64,000 nucleotides of DNA from Datisca glomerata (Eukaryota; Streptophyta; Magnoliopsida; Cucurbitales; Datiscaceae). The stretch is from positions 558,001 to 622,000 of the forward strand of contig QANY01013250.1 in assembly GCA_003255025.1 (NCBI GenBank), in the 5' to 3' direction. Within the stretch, counting starts at the first letter, position 1, and the number at the start of each line of letters is the position of its first letter. This document shows positions 46,853-59,400 of the stretch, one piece after another. The notes below the pieces were generated by a model, which saw only the letters and a list, made by a program, of their open reading frames with translations, did no database searches and was not told the origin of the DNA. The translations under genes were made by a program, and so were the position numbers.

Positions 46853-49800
46853 TTAACTAATATCTAAAATTCTCAAAGCAAACCTATTTTTATAAAAACT
46901 TTCAACATTTAATGGTTTTGTGAGAATATCTGCAAGTTGATTTGTAGTGTTTACAAACTTTAGTGAAATATCTCCTTTTTGCACATGATCTCGAATAAAA
47001 TGATGTCTAAGATCTATATGCTTAGCACGAGAATGAAAAATAAGGTTTTTGGATACATTAATTGCGCTAGTATTATCACATCTAATAGGAATATTTTCAA
47101 AATTTAAAGCAAAATCTTTTAGAGTTTGCTTCATCCATAAAATTTAAGCACAACAACTACCAGCAGAAATATATTCGACTTCAGCGGTTGATAGTGCTAC
47201 TGAATTTTATTTTTTGCCAAACCAAAAAACAAGTTAGTGTCCTAAAAATTGACATGTATCACTCGTACTTTTTCTATCAGTTAAGCTCCCAGCAAAATCC
47301 AAATCAGAATATCCAATTAAATCAAGATGATCACATTTTGGATACTAAAGGCCAAATTTAGTTGTTCCAAGTAAATACTTAAAAATTATTTTTATAGCTT
47401 GTAAATGTGATTCTATGGGACAAGTTTGAAAACGAGCACATAAACATACACTAAACATTAAAATGAGTCTACTAGCAGTTAAGTAAAGTAGAGATCCAAT
47501 CATACCTCGATATTTCTTTATATCGACGTTTTTACCTTTCTCATATTTGTCTAACTTTGTCGTGGTACTCATAGGAGTATTACTAGCCTTCACATTGTCC
47601 ATACTAAACTTCTTGAGGAAATCTTTGGTGTATTTTTCTTGGTTTATAAAGATCCCATCCCATTCTTGATTTGTAGTCCAAGGAAGAAGTTCAATTCTCC
47701 CATCATGCTTATTTCAAACTCATTGCTCATAGAGCTTGCAAAATTCTTACACAAAGATTAGTTAGTGGCACAAAAAATTATATCATCTACATATATTTGG
47801 ACAATTAAGATATCATTGGCTTTTGATTTTATGAAGGGGTGTTATATATTTTACCATGTTAAATCCATCATCAATAAAAAATTTACTTAGCCTTTCGTAC
47901 CAAGCTCTAGGAGCTTGTTTTAGTCCATAGAGAACCTTTTTAAGTTTATACACATAATATTTTAAATTCAAACTTTGAAAACCAGGAGGTTGTTCTACAT
48001 AAACTTCCTCCATGATGTATCCATTTAAAAAGGCACTCTTGACATCCATTTGGTATAAAACAAAATCTTTGAAACATGCAAAGGCTAATAGCATTCTTAT
48101 TTACTCAAGTCTAGCAACGGGGGTGAAAGTTTCATCATAACCTATACCTTCTTCTTGATTATATCCTTGCACCACTAATCTAGCTTTATTTCTAGTAACA
48201 ATACCATTTTCATCTACCTTATTTCTAAACACCCACTTAGTACCAATTACCGAGTGCTTAGAGGGTCTAGACACAAGTTCTCATACATTACTTCTTTCAA
48301 ATTGATTAAGTTTTTCTTGCATAGCAACTATCCAATATTCATCTTTTTCAGCTTCTATAAATGATTTAGGCTCAAGTTGAGAAATAAAAGCAACGTTACC
48401 AATACTATGAAGCGAAGAGCGGGTCTCTACTCCTTTTGATATGTCTCTCACTAAGAGTTCCTTTGGATGATCTCTTACAAACTTCCATTCTTTTAGAAGT
48501 TGGTTGAAATCTTGTACTTTGACATTTTCTTGGGGAGAGTGACTTGATCCTTCATTGATATTGATATTAACGCATTCTACCTTTCTTATAATTTCACCAT
48601 CTTGATAATAAAAGATGCTAGAGGGAATATATTCATAAAGACAACATGCATGGATAAGGGGTTTTGTTTAAAATAGGTCTAAGTAAAACACGATTCATAA
48701 TGTAGCAAGATGCATTAATGGCTTCGGCCAAAAAATACTTAAGTAAGTCATCCTCATTTATCATTGTTCTTGCCATTTCTTGTAGGGACCGATTTTTTCT
48801 CTCAACAACACCATTTTGTTGTGGAGTTCTAGGAGTAAAAAACTCATGTGAAAAACCATTTTCATCGCAAAATGATTCAAAGTTCCTGTTTTCAAATTCT
48901 ACACCATGATGACTTCTAATTTTTGAAATTGTAAAACCTTTTTCATTTTGAACTAGTTTGCAAAACTTTATAAATACTTTAAAAGTTTCATCCTTATTTT
49001 TTAGAAATAAAACCCAAGTATATCTTGAAAAATCATCAACTATGACAAATGCATAGGTTTACCCCCAAGACTTGTAAATTTTGAAGGGCCAAATAGGTCC
49101 ATGTGTAGTAATTGTAATGGTCTAGTGGTTGACACCATATGTTTTGATTTAAAAAAGCTCTTAACTTGTTTACCCATTTAGCATGTATCACAAAATTTGT
49201 ATTTCACAAAATTTATTATTGGAAGAACTTTTACTAAATAACTTTTTGATAGTTTTGAACATAAATCCATGCTAGCATGCCCTAGTCTTCTATGCCATAG
49301 CCAACTATTATTGTCAAAAACTATAAAACATTTTTCATTATAATTTTGAAAATGACGTAGATTAATAGTGCAGACATTTTGGTCCATTTGTCCAACAAAT
49401 AAAATTTTATTTGACACTTTATCTATAATTAGATAAAAATCCTTTTCAAAAGTTATTCTATAATTTTTATCACAAAGTTGACTTATGCTAAGTAAATTAT
49501 GTTTTAGACCATCTACAAGTAGAAGTTTATCTATAGCATGTGAATAGTCATTACTTACGGAGCCAATACCAATGATTTTACCTTTCTTATCATCTCCAAA
49601 TGTGACATGTCCTTTCTTTCGACAAATTTGAGTAAGTTTTGATTCATCACCGGTCATATATCTCGAGCATCCACTATCAAGATACCACTTATCTTTCTTA
49701 TTAAATGGTACCTAAACATAAAAATTTAAAAGTTGATTTTTGGTACCCAAATTTTTTAGGGTCCTCGAGGGTTAGTGTTGTAGAGAATTCATTCATTTCT

Positions 49801-51303
49801 TTCAAGGAAAATAGCTTTTTTTTATGAAATCATGAATAATTTTTGTGACTTTGAACCCGACAATAGTGACAAATGATAAGAGGATATTGTGTTGGTTTTA
49901 TAAAGATATTTTTGTGATATTTTTTATTTTGAAAATGTTGATATCGTAATCCCCTTTTATCGGAAACATTCCTTTGCTTACCAAGAAATTTGTCAAGATT
50001 ATTTCTTCCATATGTAAATTTAAAAATGGTTGAATTTAAATCATTTTCTTTATTTTGACTTTGAACAAGGTCTCGATGCAAAACATGTAAGGTTGCTTTG
50101 ATTTTCAAATTCTCATTTTTCAAAGACTCATTTTCTTCTTGAAGTTTTGAAAAACTATTTCTCATAATTTTTTTTCTTTAAGCGAAGTTTTTCAAACTCA
50201 CTATAAATCTCTTCAAAATCATTTTCAAGTTCTTCATTAACTAGGTTTATCATTTAAAGTTAGCTTAGAATAACTTACCTCATCTTCTAGTGTCATGAAA
50301 CACATGTTTGCAACTTCTTCTTCTTCACATTCGGAGTCGCTATCATCAGTCTCATCCCAAGTTACCTTGAATGCTCTTCTTTTGAACTTCTTTGGGGCAT
50401 TACTTAGATTTGGACAATCGACTTTTATGTGTCCTGGCTTTTTACACTCATAGCACGTGAGTGTGTCACGTGGTATCTTCTTATCATCTTTTCTTGAAGC
50501 ATTTTCCTTTTATTTAAGAATTTCTTGAATTGCCTAGTGAGTAGGGCTATGTCATCTTCCTCATCATAATCATCATTCTCACTATCAGATTGTCAAGTGT
50601 TGATTTTAGTACAATGCTCTTCTTCTTTGATGTATCTTCTTCATCATTTTCATTTAGCCTCATTTCATGCGTCATCAATGAGCCAATAAGTTATTCAAGA
50701 GGAAGTGTGTTGAGATCTTTGGCTTCTTGGATGGTGGTCACCTTGGCCTCCCAATTCTTTGGTAGACACCTAAGATTTTTTCTCACCATTTCAACATTAG
50801 AATAAGTCTTACCAAGAGATTTCAAGCCGTTAATAATATCGGTGAAATGAGTAAACATATCACGTGCGAATTCGCCATGCTTCATTTTAAATAATTCATA
50901 ACTATGAACAAGCATGCTAATTTTAGATTTTTTTTACTTGATTTGTACCTTCGTTTGTGACTTCTAATATGTGTCATATAGATTTAGCAGATTCACATGT
51001 AGAAATTCTATTAAATTCATTTTTATCAAGAGCATAAAACAAAACATTTATAGCCTTAGCATTTAAAGAAATTTTCTTTTTATCATCGTCATTCCATTCA
51101 CTACTTGATTTGACAATATTTTTACCATCGACAATTTTGAATGGAATGTGAGCACCATTTTCAACAACATCTCATAAGTCATAGTCAATCGATTGAATAT
51201 AAATCCTCATTCTCTCTTTCCAATGAGTATAATCATTACTTTTGAAAAACAGAGCTCTAGTAGTAGATTGACCTTCAATTAAAGAACCACTCATGGATGC
51301 CAT
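46853..51303 (-). pseudogene. Copia gag-pol polyprotein, broken
   Basis: The ATG at 51303 starts MASMSGSLIEGQSTTRALFF, a UBN2-type gag. A TGA replaces the expected Trp about 47 codons in. The zinc knuckle CYECKKPGHIKVDC (about 50455-50414) is intact. The protease motif WYLDSGCSRYMTG (about 49690-49650) is intact. GAG-pre-integrase and integrase follow to about 48600. Reverse transcriptase (about 48250-47600) includes MDVKSAFLNG and IYVDDI near 47790, with a frameshift between them near 47820. RNase H ends at 46853 with AKHIDLRHHFIRD and LADILTKPL. Its order and lineage differ from the elements at 3150 and 35537. Confidence 0.92.
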
Positions 51304-51340
51304 AACTCAAGACGATTAAGTCTTACGTATAGAATCCCAA

Positions 51341-51352
51341 GCACTGATACCA
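51341..51352 (-). promoter_or_regulatory. Primer-binding site (initiator tRNA-Met type)
   Basis: On the minus strand, TGGTATCAGTGC follows the 5' LTR after two bases. It is the usual complement of the 3' end of initiator methionine tRNA in plant copia elements. Confidence 0.9.
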
Positions 51353-51354
51353 AT

Positions 51355-52837
51355 TGTTGGATGGATATGGCAACCCAAGAGGGGGTGAATTGGGTGATCG
51401 TGTTCAAATTAAAAACTTTTTGCACTCAAGTGAAAAATGAATGTTCAAGAATGAACTTCAGCATTTTACGAGTTTAACTCTTGAAAAAATAAATAAGTAA
51501 TAGATAAAAGTGTTGAAATAAATAACGCTTGCGATAATATAAATGCAGAAATATAAAGCAAGCAAATAAAATAATTACGGAAACTTAAAGTGCGGAAATT
51601 AAATTGCAAAAATTAAGTGTGAGAGATTGAAGTGCAGAAAATAAATAGCACAAAATAAAAAGAGAGGAAGGAGAAGAAGATATGCACACGATATTTTTAC
51701 GTGGTTCGGTAAATCCTATCCCTACATCCATGCTCGAAGGCCCCCCTTGGAGATTTTTAATCCCACGATCTTCTTAAGGGTGAATACCAAACCTTACAAA
51801 CCCAATTGACTTTATGGGTGCCGAATAAATATCACAAGGCTATGTGTTTCGAGATTAAATGACCCCTTAGAATAACTCTCTCAAAAGAGTAGAATCTCCA
51901 ATCTAAGCTCACAAAAAAATCTTGCTCACTCAATAAATTTGGAAGTATAAAGCTCAAAATATTAAGAGAGATTTATGAGAGTATTGAGAGAGTTTTAAGA
52001 GCAAGTCTCTTAGCTATAAATTTCTGTTTTTCAATAGAAATGTTCTGTATTTATAGAGAAGATGGAGGTTAGGGTTTAGGAGGAAAAATTTTAAATTTTG
52101 AATATAGACAAAGGAAATGACACTCTATCCTTAATAAGAAGGAAAAATCATTGACAAAAAAGGCACGGAAAACTCCTACCCAAAATAACACAATATGGTA
52201 AAAAACTATTTGGGTAAGCTTCATCTCTCTTTTTTTACCTGAAATTGAAACTTACTTTGTTTGTGCTTTGTCATGTATTTTATTTATTGTGCAAGAGAGA
52301 TATGATTTTTGGTGTTTAGGCTTTTTATGGATGTAGACTTAATTTAAGGATAGTTATTTCTAAATAAATTGAGCTTTAATAAAGGCACGGAAAACTCCTA
52401 CCCAAAATAACACAATATGGTAAAAAAACTATTTGGGTAAGCTTCATCTCTCTTTTTTTTACCTAAAATTGAAACTTACTTTGTTTGTGCTTTGTCATGT
52501 ATTTTATTTATTGTGCAAGAGAGATATGATTTTTGGTGTTTAGGCTTTTTATGGATGTAGACTTAATTTAAGGATAGTTATTTCTAAATAAATTGAGCTT
52601 TAATAAAGGTAAATAAAATGAGTAAGCTCCTAATAAAAATTACATGAAAATAGAAATCTTCAAGAACTTCAATCTTCATGCTTTATGAGCTCCTGTGAAA
52701 ATAAATATTTTCATGATCTTCAATTAAAATGTCTTGTGGTAATTTTTTCAATGGCCTCTGCAAACTTGATTAAATTTTTAGCAACGTCAATGTTTTGTTA
52801 TCATCAAAAGTTATCTCATAGAGATATAGAGCTAACA
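51355..52837 (-). repeat. 5' LTR of the full-length copia element (1.48 kb)
   Basis: It aligns with 45425-46637 but is about 270 bp longer, mostly because of an internal tandem duplication. A TATA box, CTATAAATACA, lies at about 52050-52060. Confidence 0.92.
52160..52604 (-). repeat. 222-bp tandem duplication inside the 5' LTR
   Basis: Two near-identical copies, about 52160-52381 and 52382-52604, both begin AAAGGCACGGAAAACTCC and end near GAGCTTTAAT. They differ mainly in the length of T and A runs. The 3' LTR has one copy, so the duplication came after insertion. Confidence 0.9.
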
Positions 52838-52884
52838 CTTACAACTACTCAACTTCCACAAATCTACCCACAATAAGAACTTAT

Positions 52885-53345
52885 ATAATTTTTTCTGACA
52901 GTCAGCAACCCAGACACTAGTGACTACTTGAAGGGTTCAAGTAGTTATTTATGACTATTGGAACCCTTTGAGTAGTTATTTTTATTCTACTAGTAAGCAA
53001 ACAAGAGATCGAATGACAACTTGAAGGGTTCAAGTATTTTTTTATGACTACTTGAACCCTTCAAGTAGTTGTTTTTATTATGCCAATAAGAAAACTAAAG
53101 ACCAGATGACTATTTGAAGGGTTCAAGTGATTTTACGATTACTTGAACTTTTCAAGTAGTTAATTTTTTTGTCAGTCAGTATTTCAAACACCATATGACT
53201 ACGTGAAGGGTTCAAGTAGTTGTGAATGATTGCTTGAACCATTCAAATAGTTATTTTTATTCTGCCAGTAAGTAAACCTTAGACCATGCGATTACTTGAA
53301 GGATTTAAATAGTTTTTTACGACTACTAGAATCCTTCACGTAGTT
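52885..53345. repeat. Palindromic ACTACTTGAA/TTCAAGTAGT minisatellite, right
   Basis: It is the inverted counterpart of 44600-44912, with at least eight palindromic copies, several diverged (for example TACTTGAACTTTTCAAGTAG near 53140). Confidence 0.9.
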
Positions 53346-53379
53346 ATTTTTTACTTCAGATGGTTATTTTTTATCGTCA

Positions 53380-53665
53380 TTCTTCTTCTTCAACGAAGCT
53401 TGCCCGAGTCTCATTGAAAAAGAATAATGGGTCTCGAGCAAGCTTCGTTGAAGAAGAAGGATCGATCTCGGGAAAGCTTCCTTGAAGAAGAAGAATGAGT
53501 CTCGGGCAAGCTTCGTTGAAGATGAAGAATGAGTCTCGGGCAAGATTCATTAAAGAAGAATAATAACGGGTTAGATCTCGCGGAAAAAGAAGAATAATGG
53601 GCCACATGGTCTCAAAGAAGAAGAAGGAGGAGGAGGAGGAGGAGGAGGAGGAGGAGGAGGAAATG
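53380..53665. repeat. (GAA)/(GGA)-rich subterminal repeat, right
   Basis: Inverse of the left TTC-rich block; units contain GAAGCTT and GAAGAAGAATGAGTCTCG. It ends in a (GGA)n run at about 53622-53661. Confidence 0.85.
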
Positions 53666-53879
53666 AGAGCTAAAAATGGTGAAGTTGGTATTTGTCAATC
53701 TTGGATGATTTGATATGTGCATTGGGAAGGGAAGAAAGATGATGAGGTAATAAAGAGATTGTAAGTGGTTGATTTAATTTGATCGGTCAGGAATATAATA
53801 TTCTACTATTTGAAAAAGGGGTACAATTTTCGTTACTAAATTTTGACAGGTATAATTTTTCAAATAACCCATTTTACTA

Positions 53880-54592
53880 ACATGTACCAAGAAATAAAGA
53901 GATGAAAATTGTAAATGGAAATGTAGGGGAAGGAAATGGTTAAGGAGGCAAAGGGAACTAGTTTTTCTCTTTGATACGTTTACTAATCATTTATAATGAG
54001 AAACGAAAATGAGTTGCCATTCTCATTTACATATATACTAATCATCAACAATTGAATCAAACTCATGTATATTCTCAATTTACCCATATGAATTTATTAA
54101 CATTTTATGAGTTGTTTTTAAATTTATATGAACCAATTTATATTTTATGAACTTACTTCTATTTCTAATTTATAAATGATTTAGTTTTTATAATAAACTA
54201 TTTATTTTAATTTAATTTCGTGATTGATGAAAAAAGAATTATTTTTTAAGCTAGATTTAAAATCAATAATAATAATATAACATTATATCATAATATGATT
54301 AAGTGTATTGCATCTTAATATATAAAACGTAGATTTCAATTGCATAAGACTTTTAAAATTACATAAAAACTTGGATTCATCCACAACCAACTATCATTTA
54401 AAATTGAACACAACATCATTTTGTCGAAATTAGGAAATTGTCTATGATCTATTCTCCCGCTTTATGGTGCAATATAAACATGAACAAAAAAGTCCCGTTG
54501 GAGTCACCATAAATGATAACTGTGGAAGGAAGGACAGGGAATACAACATGAAGGGGAGAGAGGGGGATGTAAGAAAATGAGTGGAGTTAATA
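53880..54592. other. AT-rich spacer, nothing recognised
   Basis: There is no gene or clear repeat between the MULE-like element and the LINE target duplication. Confidence 0.5.
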
Positions 54593-54732
54593 ATAATAAT
54601 GTATTACATCTCTTTGAGAGTGAAGGTTCTCGTCTCTCTGGATTAGAGTTCACGATTTTCTCCTGTGTGGGAAGTTGTCTTTGTGGGTGAAGGTGTCTGA
54701 AGAGGGTTTCTCCTATTAGTTTTCGTCTCTAA

Positions 54733-55620
54733 ATGGAGGAGATAGAGGGATTATGTAAGGGGGGCTTTCCCTTACGAAAGATGAGGAACTTGTGGTGGAG
54801 GTGGACAGTACTAGATTTCAGAGCTCTTTGGATGAAAAGCTTTGCTTAATCATGAAAGTGTTATCAAGAAAAGGGGTGAACAAAAATCCTTTGAAATCAA
54901 CCCTTCTAAAGCTATGGAACCCATGAGAGGAGCTGTGATAAAGGACATAGGGAAGGATATGCATATAGCTCAGTTTCACCATTCACTGGATGACAAACGA
55001 GTTATCCTTAACGAGCCTTGGCACTTTTTGACAAGGCGGTAGTATTACTAGGCGAGATGGATGGACATAAACAACCTTATGAAATAGAGCTTCATGGAGC
55101 CATTTTTGGATACGTGTTTTGAACCTTCCACCATCGTGCATGACGATCAACATAGGGGAACAGATATGGAATATCATATGAAGATCCAAATGGGTTAATG
55201 AACACCTGGAAGGGGGATGTTGGGGGAAATACCTTCGCATCAGAGTTTGGATGGATGTTAGAAAGCCTCAATGAAGGGGAATGAAAATTCATATTAATCA
55301 GAATGAGCAGCCGATTTGGGTTGAGTTCAAATAAGAACGTCTCCCAGATTTCTGCTACAAATGTGGTTGCTCTATCACATTGAGAAAGAGTGTGAGAGGG
55401 ACTTAGAGACACCAGGAACGAAAGGAAAAACAAAGTTCCAGTATGGGTCTTGGCTCCGGGCAATGGACGAACAGTGTAATAGGTTGAAGAACCAAGAAGT
55501 AAACTCGGAGGAATCATTTTCTTCAACTGGTGTAATATGTAAAAAAGATAGGGGAGGGTGGCATCGGGATCGTTGGATAGTGACAATTGCAATTTCAACC
55601 AGCCCGAAAAGAGGATGAAA
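54733..55620 (+). pseudogene. LINE ORF1-like gag relic (DUF4283 / zinc knuckle)
   Basis: A plant LINE ORF1 pattern is visible in mixed frames. It ends in ERLPDFCYKCGC near 55360, the start of the CCHC knuckle, followed in another frame by EKECERDLETPGTKGKTKFQ and YGSWLRA. Frameshifts and stops are frequent, so no product is expected. Confidence 0.75.
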
Positions 55621-56214
55621 GGTGACTGAAGAAGACAAACTTCAGTCAAGATGAGGTGGCGGACGTAGGAGGAGACAGGCTGGCAGCGAGGTCTGACAAT
55701 GAGATGGATTTGGAAAGTACCAGTATGGTACTTAGGTAGGGTAATGAGTACCTAGGAGACAAGGGGGACACGTGCTTTTCATTGGCTGGACCTGTCACTG
55801 GGAAAATGAGGGATTCAAAGAGGGTTGATAAAAATATTTTAGAGGTTCCTCTACTCCAAAAGGTGAGACTAACAACTCCCATAATTTTTATGGATCCGGG
55901 TTCCTACCTGGACAAAATTAAAATGGATCACAGAGAAAAGGCCCAACAATCCAACATGGAAATAAATAACATGAAACTAATCAATTCAGGCCTAACTAAC
56001 CTAGCGAGTGTGGCGAAATGGAAAAGAATTAATGATAGGACTGGCTTGAAAGGCAAAATCTAGTGGGTTGTTTGCCCTCTATGCCAAGAAACCCCCTCCA
56101 AAAGGAAAACCACTACTGATTATCCCACCCCATCAAAACTGTCAAAAACTCTGTTCAAAATATGGATGTTTCATCCCAAGCAGCGGGTTCTCAGGATCAA
56201 ACTCACTGTGCGCT

Positions 56215-57660
56215 ATGAAAACTTTAAGTTGGAATGATCGAGGTATGGGCAAACTCTAGACATTCCATGCTTTGCGCAAAATTATGCAAGGTAGATTTCC
56301 TATCTTACTGTTTATCATGAAAACAAAACTCACGAATTTTGAGGCTAACAAATTTAATTTGGGCTTTAGAAATGGCCCGGTGGTGGAAAGAAATGGGTTC
56401 AAGGGCGGCCTTGTTCTATTTTGAGTGAATGATTTGTCGGCAAAGTTTTCATGATCGTGATCCTGCCTAGGATCGGTGGAAGGGCTTAGCATCGAGGATA
56501 GTAGGATCGGATCGAGTATCGTAAGATCCTATCAATTCTTAATAATTTATTAGTAACAATATATCTATGCTAATAATACTTCAATATATTGAAGGAAAAA
56601 TATAACATAAAGTCATCTACCTATTAAATAAAAATAACATCAACTCATCTAAAACAACATAATATTAAGTAGAGTTCTCGTACTTTTAAGTTTTGAAGAA
56701 AGAAGTTTAATATAAAATGTTCGAGACAAGTAAACATAATAATATTTAATCATCAAAATGAATGTCTTTGTTGGTTCTTCCATCGTTGATGTTATCATCA
56801 TCAATCTCCTCGGCACGTTCAGAATCATTACTTTCTCGAGTCAATGGAGTCATCATTCATATCCCTTGAACCACAACTTCACCTTCACATAATTCATGTA
56901 TTTCCATGTCTTTTTGTTTCTCAAAATTTTCAAACACATCATTATCACCAACATAAGACCATAACACAAATTTTTACAGAATTGCTAACAACTCACTATT
57001 TTGAAACTCAATTGATCTCCAATATGGCAACTCATCCATCCATATTCAAACTATAAATGAAGCATGTGAAATTGTGATTAAAACTTTTGACCAGATTGTT
57101 GTCGGGATCCCGTTCCCATGCGATCCTATGATCTGGATTGCGATCCTGACACGATCCCACTAAAATGCGACTATTGTATGCGATCCAGATCGTTGGGCCC
57201 CTATAGGATCGTACGATCGTTCGATCCAGATCGCGATTCTGACAATCTTGTCTGTCAGTATCCGTTCACTCATATTCCTTAGGCCACATTGATGGAACAA
57301 TCATGGAAGCTAATGGGTTTATATGGATATTAATGAATTTTTATGAAAATCCACGTCTGTCTTTGAGGAGTCATTCCTAAAACCTCCTAAGAAGATTGAA
57401 TGAGTTGATTAGGAGGTCTTGACTAGTTGTGGGTGATTTTAATGAGATTTTAGACCAATCTGGAAAATGCGTGGAAATCCCAGATGTGAGGCCAAGATGG
57501 AAGAATTCAAAAAACACTTGGATCACTGCTCGTTGAATGATCTGTCTTACAAAGGGCCCTTTTTCACATGGTGCAATAAAATGAAGGGGGTTGCTTTCAT
57601 TAAAGAAAAATTGGATCGAGTAGTGGCTAATGAAGCTTGAAAAGAATATGTCAAATGGGC
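56215..57660 (+). pseudogene. LINE endonuclease region, interrupted
   Basis: MKTLSWNDRGMGKL at 56215 is the usual start of the APE-type endonuclease. The catalytic Glu of the METKL motif is Lys here (MKTKL, about 56318). After the insertion (56450-57241) the domain resumes with HIDGTIMEANGF and VVGDFNEIL (about 57425-57455), with a stop in place of the preceding Trp. Confidence 0.82.
56450..57241. mobile_element. hAT-like element (0.79 kb) inserted in the LINE endonuclease
   Basis: Its ends read CATGATCGTGATCCTG and, inverted, CAGAATCGCGATCTGG. Variants of GATCG/CGATCC crowd both ends. The flanking octamers AAAGTTTT and ACAATCTT match at 5 of 8 positions, with two of the differences transitions. 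It lies between two parts of one endonuclease domain, which proves an insertion. It encodes nothing recognisable. Confidence 0.65.
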
Positions 57661-58079
57661 TTGAGTGGAAAATTAAGCTTCTTTTCCTCAGACCACATAA
57701 TGATATCGGTCTATGTGGAAAAGCATGACCCAAATTTAAACTTTAACCCAAATAATTTTGGTCAAGGTAGAAGACGCTATTTTGAAGCTATGTGGACGAG
57801 AGAAGTTGACTGTGAGGAGATTATCGAGCAGACATTGAATTAGGGGCTTAACGAGACAGCTATAGGCTATTATCTCTAAGCTCTGAAATTGTCTTTCCTC
57901 TTTGAAGGTCTGGAGTTTAAACCAATTGGGTCCATTCCCAAAAAACTTGTAACACAATAAGCTCATCTTGATTATCTATTGGAAAGGGATCATTTAGAGA
58001 TAGATTGGCAGGAGGTGTAGTGACTTCAACAAGAGATTTCTACCTTAGAAAATCAAGAGGAGATCTACTGGAAATAAAG

Positions 58080-59400
58080 ATCAAGGGTTGATTGATTGAA
58101 ATTGAGGGGTAAGAACACAAGTTGTTTTCACTTGAAGGCTTCAGAGAGACGCAGAAAGGACATCATCAGGGGGATCTCTAATTCTAACAGTGTGTGGCAT
58201 GAATCCATTGAGGAAATTGCTGGAACCGTACAAAAATACTTCAGGGACCTTTTTAGCACAACAAATCTGGGGCTTGAAGATATTGAGAGAGTCAAAGATT
58301 GTATTCTCCACAAGATCACTCCTCAGTGAATGAGATGCTGATGGCTCCCTTCACCGATAAGGAAATCGAAGATGCTTTATAGAGTTTGCATTCGTTGAAG
58401 AGCCCAGGGCTGGACGATTTTCCCGCGCTTTCATTCTAGAAATTTCGGAACATAATGGGTAAGGATGTTGTCAATATATGTTTATCCTGTCTGAATAGTA
58501 AGACTGATTTTAGCATCTTGAATAAAGCATTGGTTGTTTTAATTCTGAAAATTAATGGTCCCTGGTATGTTTCTGATTATCGGCCATTCAGTTTATGCTC
58601 TATTGTTTATAAAATTATTTTAAAGACTATTGCCAATAGACTTAAGCTCATATTTCCTTAGATTATATCGAAGTCCCAAAGCGGTTATGTAAAGGGCAGA
58701 CTTATAATAGATAATATATCTTAGCTTTTGAAATGATCCACACATTAAACAGAAAGAGAAAACGTAAGCATGGTTTCTCTGCTATCAAACTCGACAACTG
58801 TAAAGCCTATGATAGGGTGTAATTGAGCTTCCTTATAGCTGTTATGAGGAAACTGGGATTCAGTAAATCTTGGACAAATTTAATTTTCAGATGTATATCC
58901 TTAGTTTCTTGTTCCTTTATGGTGAATGGTGCAGTTTATAGTAATCTGATTCCTCAAAGAGGTCTCCGTCAAGGGGAGCCCCTCTCTTCGTATATGTTTC
59001 TTTTCTGTACTAAAGGTTTTCAACAATTATTAAGGATGCTAAATAGAGCAATCAATGAATTTGCCCTAAGGGTAGTCGTAACAGCCTTGCCATATCCCAT
59101 CCCTTATTTGCTAGCGATAGTCTACTTTTTTGTAGAGCCAATGAGGGGAACTGTCAAACCATTAATAAAATTTTGGAGTTGTGTAGTCGAGCCTTGGGTC
59201 AACGTATTAATCTCAAAAAATCAGTGATGACCTTCTCTCCAAATGTCTCTCCTAAGTCTAGAGATAACTTCTCTACCTTATTGGGAATCAAATTGATGAA
59301 ATGTCATGAAAAATACTTGGGCCTCCCCTATTGGACTAGAGCGAATAAAATAAACTCTTTAATAGCATTCTTGATCAGGCTAGAGGCATGATGAGTCATT
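58080..59400 (+). pseudogene. LINE reverse transcriptase relic
   Basis: Recognisable motifs include WYVSDYRPFSLCSIVYKI (about 58563-58616), QSGYVKGRLIIDNI (about 58677), and a catalytic box LFASDSLLF (about 59105-59131) where the family has FADD. Stops and frameshifts occur throughout, for example at 58329, 58380 and 58661. Confidence 0.88.

Larger units (their letters stand above)
45425..52837 (-). mobile_element. Full-length Ty1/copia element with 5-bp target duplication
   Basis: Two LTRs, a primer-binding site, a polyprotein and a polypurine tract are present in order on the minus strand. The flanks CTTAC (45420-45424) and CTTAC (52838-52842) are a perfect 5-bp target duplication. The insertion lies inside the MULE-like element at 44173-53870. 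Stops and frameshifts in the polyprotein and differences between LTRs show it is no longer active. It belongs to a different lineage from the two other copia elements in the window. Confidence 0.95.
44173..53870. mobile_element. 9.7 kb MULE-like element with long TIRs and no visible transposase
   Basis: The left end (TAGTTATTTGG) and inverted right end (GGGTTATTTG) lead into about 230 bp of matching TIR. Looser matching continues for several hundred bases, through TTC/GAA-rich and palindromic repeats. The flanking 9-mers AGTTTACTA (44164-44172) and ATTTTACTA (53871-53879) agree at 8 of 9 positions, which points to the Mutator superfamily. A full copia element occupies 45425-52837; without it the element is about 2.3 kb. 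The only coding candidate is at 44988-45152. Confidence 0.82.

Noticed and set aside
53377..53607. Minus-strand frames in the GAA-rich block
   Set aside because: Low-complexity repeat translation inside the extended TIR.
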